A DNA stretch of 64,000 nt from Alkalithermobacter thermoalcaliphilus JW-YL-7 = DSM 7308. Lineage in GTDB: Bacteria > Bacillota > Clostridia > Peptostreptococcales > Peptostreptococcaceae. The stretch covers positions 1,226,001 to 1,290,000 of the forward strand of contig LSFY01000001.1 of assembly GCA_001584565.1 (NCBI GenBank), given 5' to 3'. Position numbers and translations under genes: made by a program. The notes beneath the pieces are model-generated. The model was not told where the DNA came from, did no database searches, and was given only the letters and a program-made list of their open reading frames with translations. Below, one piece after another: positions 53,255 through 64,000 of the stretch (positions are counted from its first letter, which is position 1; every line of letters begins with the position of its first letter).

Positions 53255-54970
53255 TTAAATGTTAACTTTAAATCTGTTTACAGCTTCCATTAAACTTAAA
53301 GCTATCTCACTTAAACTTTGGGCTGTTGTTGCTACCTCTTGACTTGATGCAGTAAGCTCTTCTGATGATGCTGTTACTTCTTCTGTTGCTGCAGTATTTT
53401 CTTCTGTTACAGCACTTACTTCTTCTACTCTTTCTATAACTTTATCTTTCGATCTTACGATTTTATCCATAGCGATATACGTCTTTTTCATAAGTGGTGC
53501 TATATTTTCTACTGATACAAGTATATCCTCAAACGATTTTACAGTACTTTCAACTGATGATGTTTGCTCTTTTACTGACTTTTCTACATCTTTTGAAGTA
53601 TGTATTACATCTTCAGTATCTTTAGTTATAGAAAAAACTAAATTAGTTATTTTTTCAGTAGACTGTCTTGATTGTTCAGCTAATTTTCTAACCTCTTCTG
53701 CAACTACCGAAAACCCTTTTCCATGTTCTCCTGCTCTTGCTGCTTCTATAGCTGCATTAAGTGCAAGTAAGTTGGTTTGTTCTGATATTGCTGATATTAT
53801 TTCTGTAATACCACTTATTTCTTTAACAGATTTAGTTAATGTTTCTACCTTTCCAATTACTAATTCAAATGAATTTTTTATACTTTGAATAGATTTAATG
53901 AGTATATCCATTTCTTGTTTTCCTATATTTGCCTTACTTTCTGTATTTTCTGTTTCAACCTTTACGCGTTCAAGTTCTGTATATACATTATCTATATTAT
54001 ATGTTAAATCTTCTAATGAGTTTACAATATCTTGTAAATCTTGTGCTTGATTACTAGCTCCATCTGCAACTTGCTGCATTGTTGATGCAAGTTCTTGAGA
54101 TGCTGCCGACATTTGTTGAGATGTTGCCGCTAAAGATTCAGAGTTCGATGTTAACTCAGTAGATTTTTGTTTTATATTTACTACTATATTTCTAATAGAC
54201 TTTACAATCTCATCTACTGATTTAGCTATTTGTCCAAGTTCATCTTTAGAATGGACATTAATACTTTGGGTAAAATCCCCATCTGCTATTTCTTTTAATC
54301 TTTTATTTAATACTACCAATGGTTTATTAATACTTTGTGAAATAAGTATTGTAATAACAATGCCTAATATCAATGCTACTATTATACTAAATATTATTAT
54401 TATATTTGATGTTGTTTTAATTGCATCTGATTCATTGTTCAACATTTCTCTATTATGTTCGTAGTAATCCCCAAGTGCATTTAATATATCTTCGATTTTT
54501 TCTATATGTGTCAATGTTTCATTGTTGTATATATCTATAGCATCATCTAATTGTCCTGTTTCATTGTCTTTTGTCTGCATTATGTCTAAAATTTTAGTAG
54601 CTGAATTATGTAAAAGTATATGAGGCTCTTCTAATTCTTTTAATAGCTGCTGAATGTTGTCTGGAAGTGTTTTAAATTCTTCAGAATTAATATAATCATA
54701 ATACCAATGCCCTAACTTACACTTAGTATGATCTAATTGCCCATTAAAAGAATTTTTAAGTACGAAATAATTAGCAAGTTCTTTTATCCACGAGTTATGA
54801 CCTGCTTTTACTTCTTCAAAGAATAGTCTTTGTTATGTTGCTTTTTGTGCTTTGGACTTTGTATCCGAGACATTTTTCATGGAATTTATCGATATAAGAC
54901 CACTTACAAGCATAATAACCAAGACTACAGCAAATCCAGACAATATTTTATTACGTATAGTTAGCTGCAT
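53255..54970 (-). pseudogene. Chemoreceptor (methyl-accepting protein with CZB-type sensor) with premature stop
   Basis: The full frame from ATG 54970 (AAAGGGAGGATGATAAA) is 571 residues but carries a TAA at 54833-54835, codon 46. The downstream 441-residue part starts at ATG 54580. Order: a transmembrane segment (IRNKILSGFAVVLVIMLVSG), stop, a CZB-type zinc-binding sensor (GHNSWIKEL ... [13 protein letters not shown]), a second transmembrane segment (~residue 190-210), HAMP, and a normal methyl-accepting signalling domain with the tip [37 protein letters not shown]. The stop probably replaces CAA. Unless read through, no full receptor is made. Confidence 0.8.
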
Positions 54971-55147
54971 TTTATCATCCTCCCTTTGCAATAGTTAGTG
55001 TCACAATTCAGATTTACCCTTAAAAGAATACTTAAAACAAAAAAATGAAAAATTTAGGCGATAACATCTATTATAAATCTAAAAAATATAAAAATCCATC
55101 GTTTTTGTATAAAATCTAAGTTTCAATTGAAAATATAGACGCAATAA

Positions 55148-55321
55148 TTAAGTTTGGGATTAGTTGCATTTAAGATATATAATATAGGCTCAGGATTTGC
55201 AAATAATAATGAAAAAGAATTTGTCAGTCCTCATTGGGTAAAAGGATACAAAAGAAAAGATGGAACATTTGTCAATGGATATTGGAGAGAAAGAAAAAAC
55301 AAAAGAAATGCTGGAAGCTAA
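55148..55321 (+). pseudogene. Remnant of a phage-type or repeat protein reading frame
   Basis: 57 codons without a start (the frame opens after a stop at 55145-55147) end in a Trp-containing stretch, PHWVKGYKRKDGTFVNGYWRE, of the kind seen at the C-termini of some phage and mobile-element proteins. No ribosome site. It sits between the chemoreceptor start and the tmRNA terminator, so it is probably a leftover fragment; a chance open frame cannot be excluded. Confidence 0.3.
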
Positions 55322-55353
55322 AAATAGTTTCTATGAGAAATTTATAAACATAT

Positions 55354-55384
55354 AAAAAAGACTGCAAACTTGCAGTCTTTTTTA
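55354..55384. terminator. Terminator after the tmRNA gene
   Basis: AAAAAAGACTGCAA and TTGCAGTCTTTTTT stem at the 3' side of ssrA. Confidence 0.85.
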
Positions 55385-55393
55385 TTGGTATAT

Positions 55394-55744
55394 TGGTGGA
55401 GGCGAGGGGAGTCGAACCCCTGTCCGAAAGTTCTTTCCCTGAAGCTTCTACGAGCGTATCTATTGTTTTAGAATCTCGCCTCACATAACGCCCAATAGAA
55501 GGCTTTAAGATCGGCCAGTCTCAATTAGTCCATCTTTAGTCGAGACTCCCTAAAGATAGTTCCCCACCGAGTCGACGCCCTAGTCTAGCTTGTGGGCAGC
55601 TAGGTAGGACGAGCAGCTGTTATTAAGCTGCTAAAGCGTAATTATCGTTTGCGTTTATATTTAATCCCCAGTTTTTTACGTGGACCAGAGAAACACGGCT
55701 CGCTACTTCAGGTTCCAAACCCCCGTCGAAACCTTTACGCCCCC
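55394..55744 (-). ncRNA. ssrA: tmRNA
   Basis: 351 bases on the minus strand. The 5' end (GGGGCGTAAAGGTTTCGACGG) and 3' end (GACTCCCCTCGCCTCCACCA) form the tRNA-like part with an encoded CCA. The tag frame at 55652-55623 reads GCA AAC GAT AAT TAC GCT TTA GCA GCT TAA, i.e. peptide ANDNYALAA with the standard resume codon. It rescues stalled ribosomes with SmpB, encoded directly upstream. Confidence 0.98.
55623..55652 (-). other. tmRNA proteolysis tag frame (ANDNYALAA)
   Basis: Nine codons and an ochre stop inside ssrA. The LAA end is the usual ClpXP degron. Confidence 0.95.
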
Positions 55745-55750
55745 ATGTTA

Positions 55751-56209
55751 TTAATATTTACCTGTTAATTCTCTTTGAATACGTCTTTGTGCATCTCTTT
55801 TAGCAATTGTTTCTCTCTTATCATATAGTTTCTTACCTTTTGCAAGTGCTATAGAAACCTTTACTTTTCCTCTTTTCAGATACATGCTAAGAGGAATTAG
55901 TGAATAACCTTTTTCTTTTACTGCTCCTATTAACTTTCTTATTTCATGCTTGTGAAGTAAAAGCTTTCTAGTTCTAAGAGGATCTACATTGAATATGTTC
56001 CCTTGCTCATAAGGGCTTACATGAACTTGTTTTAGGAATACTTCTCCATTATCTATAGATGCAAAGCCTTCTCCTAGATTAACTTTACCTGCTCTTATAG
56101 ATTTTACTTCTGTTCCTTTAAGCTCTATACCTGCTTCATATGTTTCTTCTATGAAAAAGTTATGTTTAGCTTTTCTGTTTTGTGCTAAAATTTTTACTCC
56201 ATCACTCAT
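55751..56209 (-). CDS. smpB: SsrA-binding protein SmpB
   Basis: 152 residues, canonical. It starts [24 protein letters not shown] and has the [15 protein letters not shown] stretch; the C-terminal tail is basic ([19 protein letters not shown]), the part that reads the empty mRNA channel. It delivers tmRNA to stalled ribosomes. It is six bases upstream of the tmRNA gene and downstream of rnr, the usual Firmicute order. Confidence 0.97.
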   Translation of the reverse strand: MSDGVKILAQNRKAKHNFFIEETYEAGIELKGTEVKSIRAGKVNLGEGFASIDNGEVFLKQVHVSPYEQGNIFNVDPLRTRKLLLHKHEIRKLIGAVKEKGYSLIPLSMYLKRGKVKVSIALAKGKKLYDKRETIAKRDAQRRIQRELTGKY

Positions 56210-56289
56210 AGATCAACCCTCTACTTTCAAAGCTTTACTGTACCATATATCCTATCACAATAAATTTAAACTGTCAAGACTAGGGGGGC

Positions 56290-58416
56290 CTAGTCTTGAA
56301 CTATTGAAAATTCAATTTCTTTAAACTCTACATTAACTTTAGAAACTTTTACCTTAACTATATCTCCTATAGTATATGTCTTTTTAGTATTTTCTCCTCT
56401 TAATACATAATTGTCTGCATCAAATATATAGTAATCATCATCTAACGAAGATAATCTTATCAAACCTTCTATAGTGTTGTCTAGCTCTATAAATATTCCA
56501 AAAGAGGTAACACTTGATACTACTCCTTCAAATTCTTCTCCAATTTTACCTGCCATATATTCTGCTTTTTTAAGATCCTCAACATCTCTTTCTGCATCTT
56601 CTGCAGCTCTTTCTCTTAAAGATGATTGCTCAGATGAATATGCAACTATACCTTTTAAAGATTGAATTCTTGAATCTGATAATTTTTTATTCAAAAATTC
56701 CTTAATTATTCTGTGTATTTGAAGGTCTGGATATCTTCTTATTGGAGATGTAAAGTGAGAATAATATTTTGCAGCAAGACCAAAGTGTCCTATGCATTCT
56801 GGAGAATATCTTGCCTGTTTTAAAGATCTTAACATTATGGTGCTTATAGCCCTTTCTTCTTTCTTTCCTTTTACTTCTTCAAGTAAAATTTGTAAAGATT
56901 TAGGCTGTATGTTTTCAAGATCCCCCTTTATAAAATATCCAAATGCTGATATAAATTTGTTGAAATTTTCCATTTTTTCTATGTGTGGTGTTTCGTGAAC
57001 TCTATATACAAAAGGTATAGACAGCCAATAAAAATGTTCTGCTATTGTTTCATTGCTTATAAGCATGAATTCTTCTATTATTTTATTTGCTATTCTTCTT
57101 TCATATTTTACTACATCTTCAACATTTCCATTTTTATCTAGTATTATCTTAGCTTCTGGAAAATCAAAATCTACAGCCCCTCTTTTATATCTTCTCTCCA
57201 TAAGTATTTTAGCTAGTTTTTCCATATTCTTAAAGTGAGGGACTAATTCTTTATACTTTTCTATTAACTCTTTGTCTTCTTTTTCTAATATATCAGATAC
57301 ATCTGTGTAGACCATCCTAGCCTTTGAATTTATAACAGTTTCAGCTATATCATAATCTACTACATTACCACTTTTATCTATTTCCATAAATATAGATAAT
57401 GTCAGCCTATCTACATTAGGATTTAAACTACACACTCCATTTGAAAGCTTCTTAGGAAGCATTGGAATAACTCTATCAACTAAATATACAGATGTTCCTC
57501 TTTTTAAAGCTTCTTTATCAAGCTTAGAGTTTTCTTTTACATAATGAGTTACATCTGCTATATGAACTCCTAATTTATAGTTACCATTTTCTAGAATATC
57601 TATAGATACAGCATCATCTAGGTCTTTTGCATCTGCTCCATCTATTGTGAATATAACTTTATCTCTTAGATCTAATCTTCTTTTTATTTCTTCATTTGGT
57701 ATATTTTCATCTATTCTATCAACTTCTGCTAATACTTTAATTGGAAATTCTTCAGGAAGGTCGTGCTGTCTTATTATCGATAGAATATCTACACCCTTTT
57801 CATCTTTCTTTCCTAGGATTTCTATAATCTTTCCCTCAGGATTTCTTCCTTTTTTAGGCCACTGAGTTATTTCACAAACAACTTTATATCCATCTTGTGC
57901 ATTCATACTTAAATCTTTTGGTATATATATATCCATTCCAAATCTTTTGTTGTCTGGAACTACGAATCCAAAGTTTTTGCTTTTTTCAAATGTTCCAACT
58001 ACAGTCTTTGTAGCTCTTTCTATTATTCTTATTATTTCTCCTTCAGCTCTTTTTCCTTCTTCAGGGATTTGGATTATTCTAGCTATTACTTTATCATTGT
58101 GAAGAGCACCATTCATACAATTTGCTGGAATAAATAAATCTTCAATACCTTCTTCAGTAGAAATTACAAATCCATAGCCTCTTTGATGTGTTAAAAGCCT
58201 TCCTACAAATAAGTTCATTTTGCTCGGAAGTCCATATTTATTCTTCTTTGTTTTGTAAATATATCCATCTTGTTCCATTTCATCTAGCATATTAAAAAAC
58301 ATTGCTCTTTCTGAAGGGTGTATATCGAATATATCTGCTAATTCTTGTGCACTTAAAGGATTGTAAGCTTTTTCCTTCATAAATTCAAGTAGTGAATTTT
58401 TTAATTGTAAATCCAT
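56290..58416 (-). CDS. rnr: Ribonuclease R
   Basis: 708 residues. An N-terminal winged-helix region, two cold-shock-type domains (GRLLTHQRGYGFVIS, EKSKNFGFVVPDN), the RNB catalytic domain with Asp motif DGADAKDLDDAVSI, and a C-terminal S1 domain (VSSVTSFGIFIELDNTIEGLI). It is a 3'-to-5' exonuclease that degrades structured RNA and non-stop mRNAs during trans-translation. First of rnr-smpB-ssrA. Its stop codon is in a GC hairpin at 56273-56298. Confidence 0.97.
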   Translation of the reverse strand: MDLQLKNSLLEFMKEKAYNPLSAQELADIFDIHPSERAMFFNMLDEMEQDGYIYKTKKNKYGLPSKMNLFVGRLLTHQRGYGFVISTEEGIEDLFIPANCMNGALHNDKVIARIIQIPEEGKRAEGEIIRIIERATKTVVGTFEKSKNFGFVVPDNKRFGMDIYIPKDLSMNAQDGYKVVCEITQWPKKGRNPEGKIIEILGKKDEKGVDILSIIRQHDLPEEFPIKVLAEVDRIDENIPNEEIKRRLDLRDKVIFTIDGADAKDLDDAVSIDILENGNYKLGVHIADVTHYVKENSKLDKEALKRGTSVYLVDRVIPMLPKKLSNGVCSLNPNVDRLTLSIFMEIDKSGNVVDYDIAETVINSKARMVYTDVSDILEKEDKELIEKYKELVPHFKNMEKLAKILMERRYKRGAVDFDFPEAKIILDKNGNVEDVVKYERRIANKIIEEFMLISNETIAEHFYWLSIPFVYRVHETPHIEKMENFNKFISAFGYFIKGDLENIQPKSLQILLEEVKGKKEERAISTIMLRSLKQARYSPECIGHFGLAAKYYSHFTSPIRRYPDLQIHRIIKEFLNKKLSDSRIQSLKGIVAYSSEQSSLRERAAEDAERDVEDLKKAEYMAGKIGEEFEGVVSSVTSFGIFIELDNTIEGLIRLSSLDDDYYIFDADNYVLRGENTKKTYTIGDIVKVKVSKVNVEFKEIEFSIVQD

Positions 58417-58495
58417 TTTTCTTCCTCCTAATAAGAGTATTTATTTGAAAATATATCTAATATAGATATTTTATCCATTTTTAAGAAAACTTATA

Positions 58496-59125
58496 TTATC
58501 TCTGATATACTTTAATATTCCCTGCTCCCATTACTATTTCTAAATTTACTTTTTTATCAAATTCTTTGTAATTTGGAGATAAGTAATAATTATCTATTTT
58601 TTCCCAATCGCTATTTGGAAAATTGATATCTTTAATAAGTCCCTTTGTATCTATCTTTACACCTAAGTTATCTGGTATAATTATCTCTACATTTCCGGCC
58701 CCCATTTTTACATTAATATCGCTTATATCATTTTTATCTCCTAATATTATTTTTAGATTTCCTGCTCCTGAATCTATATTAAGTCTTTTTATTTTTAAAT
58801 TGCTAATATCTACTGTAGAATTTACTACACCTATTTTTGCATCTATATTCCATAAAATATCTTTATTAAGATAAAAATCATAATCTTTTTGCTGTATTTT
58901 ATTATAAATATCTAGTTCTTCTTTTTCAAAAAAGGATACAAATGCTTTTTTATCACTAAAATCTACATTATATTCTAATCTTTGCTTTGGCGCATACACC
59001 TTTATAAGATCATCTTCTGTGGATTTTATATTTAAATCAGACGCTTTAAGTTTTAAGTCTAAATTTGCAGTTTCTGTATCTATTTGCTTACCTAAAACTA
59101 TATTTTCATTTCCTACTAAATTCAT
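58496..59125 (-). CDS. C-terminal part of a frameshifted LiaF-like protein
   Basis: 209 residues from ATG 59125. The sequence is beta-rich with repeated VxIExGAGN-type strands (SGAGNLKIILGDKNDISD, MGAGNVEIIIPDNLG, MGAGNIKVYQR), as in the LiaF / DUF4097 cell-envelope stress domain. In the third frame just upstream, LILLVYGYIQEQKYLQ joins this protein directly to a membrane segment, so it is the tail of a ~280-residue protein split by a frameshift near 59175. It may not be made separately. Confidence 0.7.
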   Translation of the reverse strand: MNLVGNENIVLGKQIDTETANLDLKLKASDLNIKSTEDDLIKVYAPKQRLEYNVDFSDKKAFVSFFEKEELDIYNKIQQKDYDFYLNKDILWNIDAKIGVVNSTVDISNLKIKRLNIDSGAGNLKIILGDKNDISDINVKMGAGNVEIIIPDNLGVKIDTKGLIKDINFPNSDWEKIDNYYLSPNYKEFDKKVNLEIVMGAGNIKVYQR

Positions 59126-59169
59126 TTGTAAATATTTTTGTTCTTGTATATACCCATAAACTAGTAAAA

Positions 59170-59373
59170 TTAAAAAAATAAAATTAAACTTACAATAATT
59201 ATTATTTTATTTTTATTAAAAATTATATTTATTCCTATTAGTATCAGTATAAGTGGCCAAAGATCAAAAAAAGCAGGTAATATAGACCATGTAATTACAT
59301 TCATATTTTTCAAAACTAAAAATACACCTAAAATAATAAAAAATATACCTGAAGATAAATTGTTTTTATTCAC
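59170..59373 (-). CDS. Membrane N-terminal part of a frameshifted LiaF-like protein
   Basis: 67 residues from GTG 59373 (AAGGAAGGAG upstream). Two or three hydrophobic segments (SSGIFFIILGVFLVLKN, FFDLWPLILILIGINIIF, IIIIVSLILFF) like the membrane region of LiaI/LiaF proteins. It ends at TAA within the run of seven T at 59172-59178; an eighth T would continue the frame into the 209-residue downstream part. It is one base after the PspC-domain gene and clearly co-transcribed. Confidence 0.7.
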   Translation of the reverse strand: MNKNNLSSGIFFIILGVFLVLKNMNVITWSILPAFFDLWPLILILIGINIIFNKNKIIIIVSLILFF

Positions 59374-59374
59374 A

Positions 59375-59770
59375 TCAATTATCTCCTTCCTTTTTTAATA
59401 TAAGAAATGCTCCTACAAGTATCATTATAAACGGAACTAAATTTTTAAAATCTATCCAAACTACATATCTTTTCAACAAAAACCCCATACCTAAAAGAAT
59501 TAATACTCCTCCAATTAATACCCTGTTTTTATCATTTTGACCATCATATTCCTTTTTATACTCTTTTTCTTGTATAAATACACTAGAATCTTTTCTTTCA
59601 GGCATTATGATAAGACATATAATATATGCTCCTACCCCTACTCCCATGCTAGAAATTAAAACCCAAAAAAGTCTAACTAATGTAGGATCTATTTCAAAGT
59701 ATTCTGCTATACCACCACATACTCCACCTATAATTTTGTTTTGATTTGATTTATATATCTGTTTTTGCAT
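59375..59770 (-). CDS. PspC-domain membrane protein
   Basis: 131 residues from ATG 59770. The N-terminal PspC domain has the usual CGGIAEYFEIDPTLVRLFWV motif followed by a membrane segment; two further hydrophobic stretches are near the C-terminus (LIGGVLILLGMGFLL, FIMILVGAFLILKK). PspC proteins sense or respond to envelope stress. It is joined to a LiaF-like gene, suggesting a small envelope-stress module. Confidence 0.85.
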   Translation of the reverse strand: MQKQIYKSNQNKIIGGVCGGIAEYFEIDPTLVRLFWVLISSMGVGVGAYIICLIIMPERKDSSVFIQEKEYKKEYDGQNDKNRVLIGGVLILLGMGFLLKRYVVWIDFKNLVPFIMILVGAFLILKKEGDN

Positions 59771-59861
59771 ATATATCGCCCCTTTCTATATTAACTATAT
59801 GTTACTTTTCCAATATATTCTACTTATATTAATACTATTATACTACATTTCTTAAAATAAA

Positions 59862-59894
59862 AAAGCTTCTCAGTTTTAAACAACCGAGAAGCTT
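59862..59894 (-). terminator. Terminator of hppA
   Basis: AAAGCTTCTC/GAGAAGCTTT stem with a long loop, then TTTTATTTTAAG on the minus strand. Confidence 0.75.
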
Positions 59895-59900
59895 TATTTT

Positions 59901-61919
59901 TTATTCAAAGAATCTTAGTAATATTCCACCATATTGAACAAATAATGGAGCAAATACTAATGCAACTATAGTCATAAGCTTAATTAATATGTTTATAGAT
60001 GGACCTGAAGTATCTTTGAATGGATCCCCTACAGTATCTCCAACAACTGCAGCTTTGTGAGGATCGCTACCTTTTCCTCCATGATGTCCTTCTTCTATAT
60101 ATTTCTTAGCATTATCCCATGCTCCACCAGCATTAGCCATCATTATAGCCATAAGAACTCCAGATACTAATGATCCAGCAAGTAATCCTCCTAATGCTTC
60201 AGTTCCAAGTAATAATCCTGTAGCTAACGGAGATAATACTGCTAAAAGTCCTGGAACTGTCATTTCTTTTAGTGCCGCTCCTGTTGATATATCAACGCAT
60301 TTAGCGTAGTCAGGTTTTCCTTTACCTTCCATTATTCCTGGTATTTCTCTAAACTGTCTTCTAACTTCTTCTATCATTTGGAAAGCAGCTTTACCAACAG
60401 CTTCCATAGTTATAGCTGAGAATAAGAATGGAAGCATTCCTCCTATTAACATACCAGCTATAACAGCAGGGCTTGTTAAATTTATTGAAGATAAATTAGC
60501 TGCTGCAGTATAAGATGCAAATAATGCAAGAGCTGTTAAAGCAGCTGATCCTATTGCAAATCCTTTACCTATTGCAGCTGTAGTATTACCAACAGCATCT
60601 AGTTTGTCAGTAACTTTTCTAACTTCTTTTGGAAGTTCACACATTTCTGCTATACCACCAGCATTATCTGCTATTGGTCCGTAAGCATCAACCGCAACTG
60701 TCATACCTGCAGTAGCAAGCATTCCAACTGCTGCTATTGCTATACCATAAAGTCCTGCAACTCCATAAGCTAGTAATATACCTACTGCTAAAACTATTAT
60801 TGGCCATGCAGTAGAAATCATACCTACAGCAAGTCCTGATATAATTGTTGTAGCTGGTCCAGTTTCTGATTGATCAGCTATTTTTTTAACGTGAGAATAA
60901 TCTCCTGATGTATATACTTCTGTTAATTGACCTATTATCATACCTACTGCAAGTCCTATAACTATTGCTAAGAAACCTTGAAGATTTCCTAATAATTGTC
61001 TTGATAAAACAAATGCAACAACAACTGTTAATGCTCCTGATACATAAGTTCCCATTTTTAAAGCTTTGTGAGGATCTGAATTTTCATCACCTTTAACAAA
61101 GAATGTACCTATTATAGAAGCAACTATTCCTACAGCTGCTAAAGCTAGAGGGAAAGCAGCTCCATTTACTCCATAAGCTATTAATCCTAAAGTAACTGCT
61201 GATATTATAGATCCTACATATGATTCAAAAAGGTCTGCACCCATACCAGCAACATCTCCAACGTTGTCTCCAACGTTATCAGCTATAACAGCAGGGTTTC
61301 TTGGGTCATCTTCTGGTATACCTGCTTCAACCTTACCAACAAGGTCTGCTCCAACGTCTGCTGCTTTTGTATATATACCTCCACCAACACGTCCAAATAG
61401 TGCTAGTGATGAAGCTCCAAGTCCAAAACCTGTTAATATGTTAGCTGCTTGATTTGGATCATATGCCATAAAGTTAGTAAGAATAAAGTATAATAACCCT
61501 ACTCCTAATAATCCAAGACCAACAACTGACATACCCATTACTGCTCCACCAGAGAAAGCAACGTCTAAAGCCTTATTCATTCCACCTTCTTTAGCAGCAT
61601 TTGCAGTTCTAACGTTTGCTTTTGTAGCAACTTTCATTCCAAAGAAACCTGCAAGTGTTGAGAATAAAGCTCCTGCTAAGAAACAAATTGCTGTCATTAC
61701 ATTAATTCCAACTGTTAAGACAACAAATAAAATGGCAATGAATGGTACAAGAGTTTTATACTCTCTAGTTAAAAATGCCATAGCACCTTCGTGTATGTAA
61801 GAAGATATTTCTTTCATTCTGTCGTTGCCAATGTCAACTTTATTTATTTTGCTTGTTAACATATAAGCAAATAATAAAGCAACAATACCAACTACAGGTG
61901 CTAAAATTGTGTAGTTCAT
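59901..61919 (-). CDS. hppA: Membrane-bound proton/sodium pyrophosphatase, K+-dependent type
   Basis: 672 residues with 15-16 membrane segments. Active-site signature [33 protein letters not shown] is present (in parts: [27 protein letters not shown]). Near residue 450 the motif [10 protein letters not shown] has Ala where K+-independent enzymes have Lys, so it is the K+-dependent type, usually a Na+ pump. It couples pyrophosphate hydrolysis to ion extrusion, saving energy in an anaerobe. Single gene. Confidence 0.95.
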   Translation of the reverse strand: MNYTILAPVVGIVALLFAYMLTSKINKVDIGNDRMKEISSYIHEGAMAFLTREYKTLVPFIAILFVVLTVGINVMTAICFLAGALFSTLAGFFGMKVATKANVRTANAAKEGGMNKALDVAFSGGAVMGMSVVGLGLLGVGLLYFILTNFMAYDPNQAANILTGFGLGASSLALFGRVGGGIYTKAADVGADLVGKVEAGIPEDDPRNPAVIADNVGDNVGDVAGMGADLFESYVGSIISAVTLGLIAYGVNGAAFPLALAAVGIVASIIGTFFVKGDENSDPHKALKMGTYVSGALTVVVAFVLSRQLLGNLQGFLAIVIGLAVGMIIGQLTEVYTSGDYSHVKKIADQSETGPATTIISGLAVGMISTAWPIIVLAVGILLAYGVAGLYGIAIAAVGMLATAGMTVAVDAYGPIADNAGGIAEMCELPKEVRKVTDKLDAVGNTTAAIGKGFAIGSAALTALALFASYTAAANLSSINLTSPAVIAGMLIGGMLPFLFSAITMEAVGKAAFQMIEEVRRQFREIPGIMEGKGKPDYAKCVDISTGAALKEMTVPGLLAVLSPLATGLLLGTEALGGLLAGSLVSGVLMAIMMANAGGAWDNAKKYIEEGHHGGKGSDPHKAAVVGDTVGDPFKDTSGPSINILIKLMTIVALVFAPLFVQYGGILLRFFE

Positions 61920-61977
61920 ACCGTTTCCTCCTTTACATTATTTTATTTTTATAATAATCCCACTTGGGGATAGTTCA

Positions 61978-62205
61978 CTATTGTATAGCCAAAAGTGATA
62001 CTGCTATTAATATAAATAAAGTCGCACAGATACCTGTAACTTTTGCAAGAATATTGTCTGTACTTTTTAACCTAGTAGAAGACATTTGGTTTGATCCTCC
62101 TCCAAATGCTTCTGCCATTCCAGAACCCTTTCCTGATTGAAGTAAAACGCTCACTATTAAAACTATACTTACTACTAACTGTAAAACCATCAAGAATGTT
62201 TTCAC
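61978..62205 (-). CDS. secG: Preprotein translocase subunit SecG
   Basis: 75 residues with two membrane segments (VLQLVVSIVLIVSVLLQSGKG and ICATLFILIAVSLLAIQ) and the GMAEAFGGG linker typical of SecG. It stimulates SecYE-driven protein export. It lies between eno and hppA, in the familiar eno-secG-rnr-smpB order. Confidence 0.93.
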   Translation of the reverse strand: MKTFLMVLQLVVSIVLIVSVLLQSGKGSGMAEAFGGGSNQMSSTRLKSTDNILAKVTGICATLFILIAVSLLAIQ

Positions 62206-62288
62206 TTTTCTTCCCCCCTTTACTCAAAATCAACATACCTATTTTAACATATCAAAACACATAAATCAACAGAAAAACAAGGCAAAAC

Positions 62289-62308
62289 AAAGCATTTTAC
62301 ACTGCTTT
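62289..62308 (-). terminator. Terminator of eno
   Basis: AAAGCA/TGCTTT stem inside a longer GGGCAG.../...TTGCC pairing, then TTGTTTTTC on the minus strand. Confidence 0.55.
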
Positions 62309-62340
62309 ATTCTGCCCTTATCTTTAATAATGTATTCTAA

Positions 62341-63657
<1,317 letters not shown>

Positions 63658-64000
63658 TTATTTTAATATTAGGCTTTGTCCTGTCATTTCTAAAGGCTTT
63701 TCAAATCCCATAATATCTAGTACTGTAGGTGCTAGATCTGAAAGTCTTCCACCTTCTCTTAAAGCAATATTTTTATCTGTTATAACTATACATGGAACTT
63801 CATTTGTAGAGTGTGCTGTAACAACTTGACCATTTTCGTCTAACATTTCTTCAACATTACCATGGTCAGCAGTAATTATAGCACTTCCACCTAGTGAAAC
63901 TATCTTTTCTACTACTTTTCCTAAGCAAGTATCTACAGTTTCAACTGCTTTTATAGCAGCATCCATTACTCCTGTATGTCCTACCATATCAGGATTTGCA
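63658..64000 (-). CDS. gpmI: 2,3-bisphosphoglycerate-independent phosphoglycerate mutase, N-terminus outside the window
   Basis: The C-terminal 113 residues. [28 protein letters not shown] and the ending MTGQSLILK match GpmI. The Mn-binding residues DHGN and HT are part of it. It converts 3- to 2-phosphoglycerate before enolase. The frame is open at the right edge of the window, so the rest of the gene continues there. Confidence 0.95.
   Translation of the reverse strand, partial: ANPDMVGHTGVMDAAIKAVETVDTCLGKVVEKIVSLGGSAIITADHGNVEEMLDENGQVVTAHSTNEVPCIVITDKNIALREGGRLSDLAPTVLDIMGFEKPLEMTGQSLILK

Noticed and set aside
55272-55484. A 70-codon minus-strand frame across the 3' end of tmRNA
   Set aside because: It is entirely within ssrA and its terminator, so it has no support as a coding gene.
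60000-61900. Long antisense frames across hppA, eno and dpp genes
   Set aside because: They lie opposite highly conserved enzymes and show no ribosome sites; they are shadows of codon bias.

Overview
The window is a low-GC, densely coded chromosome segment from an anaerobic, endospore-forming member of the Clostridia; a Peptostreptococcaceae/Clostridiaceae-type organism is my inference. The evidence is very AT-rich coding, strong AGGAGG ribosome sites, TTG/GTG starts, sporulation genes (spoVB, splB, a LysM-GH18 lytic enzyme, sigma-K-like promoters), SAM-I and T-box leaders, and fermentative metabolism. No rRNA, tRNA, prophage, insertion sequence or CRISPR array was seen.

Layout. 1-5.3 kb: partial MocR regulator, small Cys-rich protein, histidinol phosphatase, MtaD-type deaminase, SpoVB. 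5.3-9.2 kb: a decaying cluster of three related propeller-like (Asp-box) surface-type proteins carrying an in-frame stop, a frameshift and an inverted gene with a damaged start. 9.3-9.5 kb: a structured RNA resembling 6S RNA. 10.4-16.8 kb: a complete histidine-to-glutamate operon (hutH-hutU-ftcD-hutI-fchA) followed upstream by a LacI-family regulator. 18.1-19.4 kb: five tiny hydrophobic Cys/Asp-rich proteins in four transcription units, each unit preceded by the same AACAY-N15-CATAKTATA promoter. 20-27.5 kb: housekeeping genes (acpP, nucleoid protein, pseudouridine synthases, nadK, patatin, MATE). 27.5-33.2 kb: dipeptide ABC operon dppABCDF with a CodY-like box in the leader. 33.4-39.5 kb: truncated oxidoreductase, splB, cortex-lytic-type enzyme, pepT, CNNM protein. 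39.8-46.9 kb: an unusual three-gene operon encoding a 1597-residue multidomain protein (HD hydrolase, helical repeats, NadD-like nucleotidyltransferase, phosphoribosyltransferase-like), an LDH/MDH-like dehydrogenase and a flavodoxin-like protein. 47-53 kb: asnA under an Asn T-box, EFR1-type ferredoxin, diguanylate cyclase, and a NhaC-family (MetT-like) transporter under a SAM-I riboswitch. 53-64 kb: a chemoreceptor with a premature stop, tmRNA, smpB, rnr, a frameshifted LiaF-like gene with PspC partner, membrane pyrophosphatase, secG, eno and partial gpmI.

How the genes work together. Peptide uptake (Dpp), peptidase T and histidine degradation suit an amino-acid fermenter; CodY, SAM and tRNA-Asn sensing adjust amino-acid supply. 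Trans-translation parts (ssrA, smpB, rnr) are adjacent. Sporulation functions are spread through the window.

The most novel candidates are the HD/NadD/PRTase megaprotein operon and the sigma-K-type mini-protein array. A second theme is an excess of broken genes: two premature stops, two homopolymer frameshifts, a lost start codon and a 5'-truncated oxidoreductase. The homopolymer cases could be sequencing errors, phase-variable tracts or recoding; the nonsense codons are harder to explain as error.
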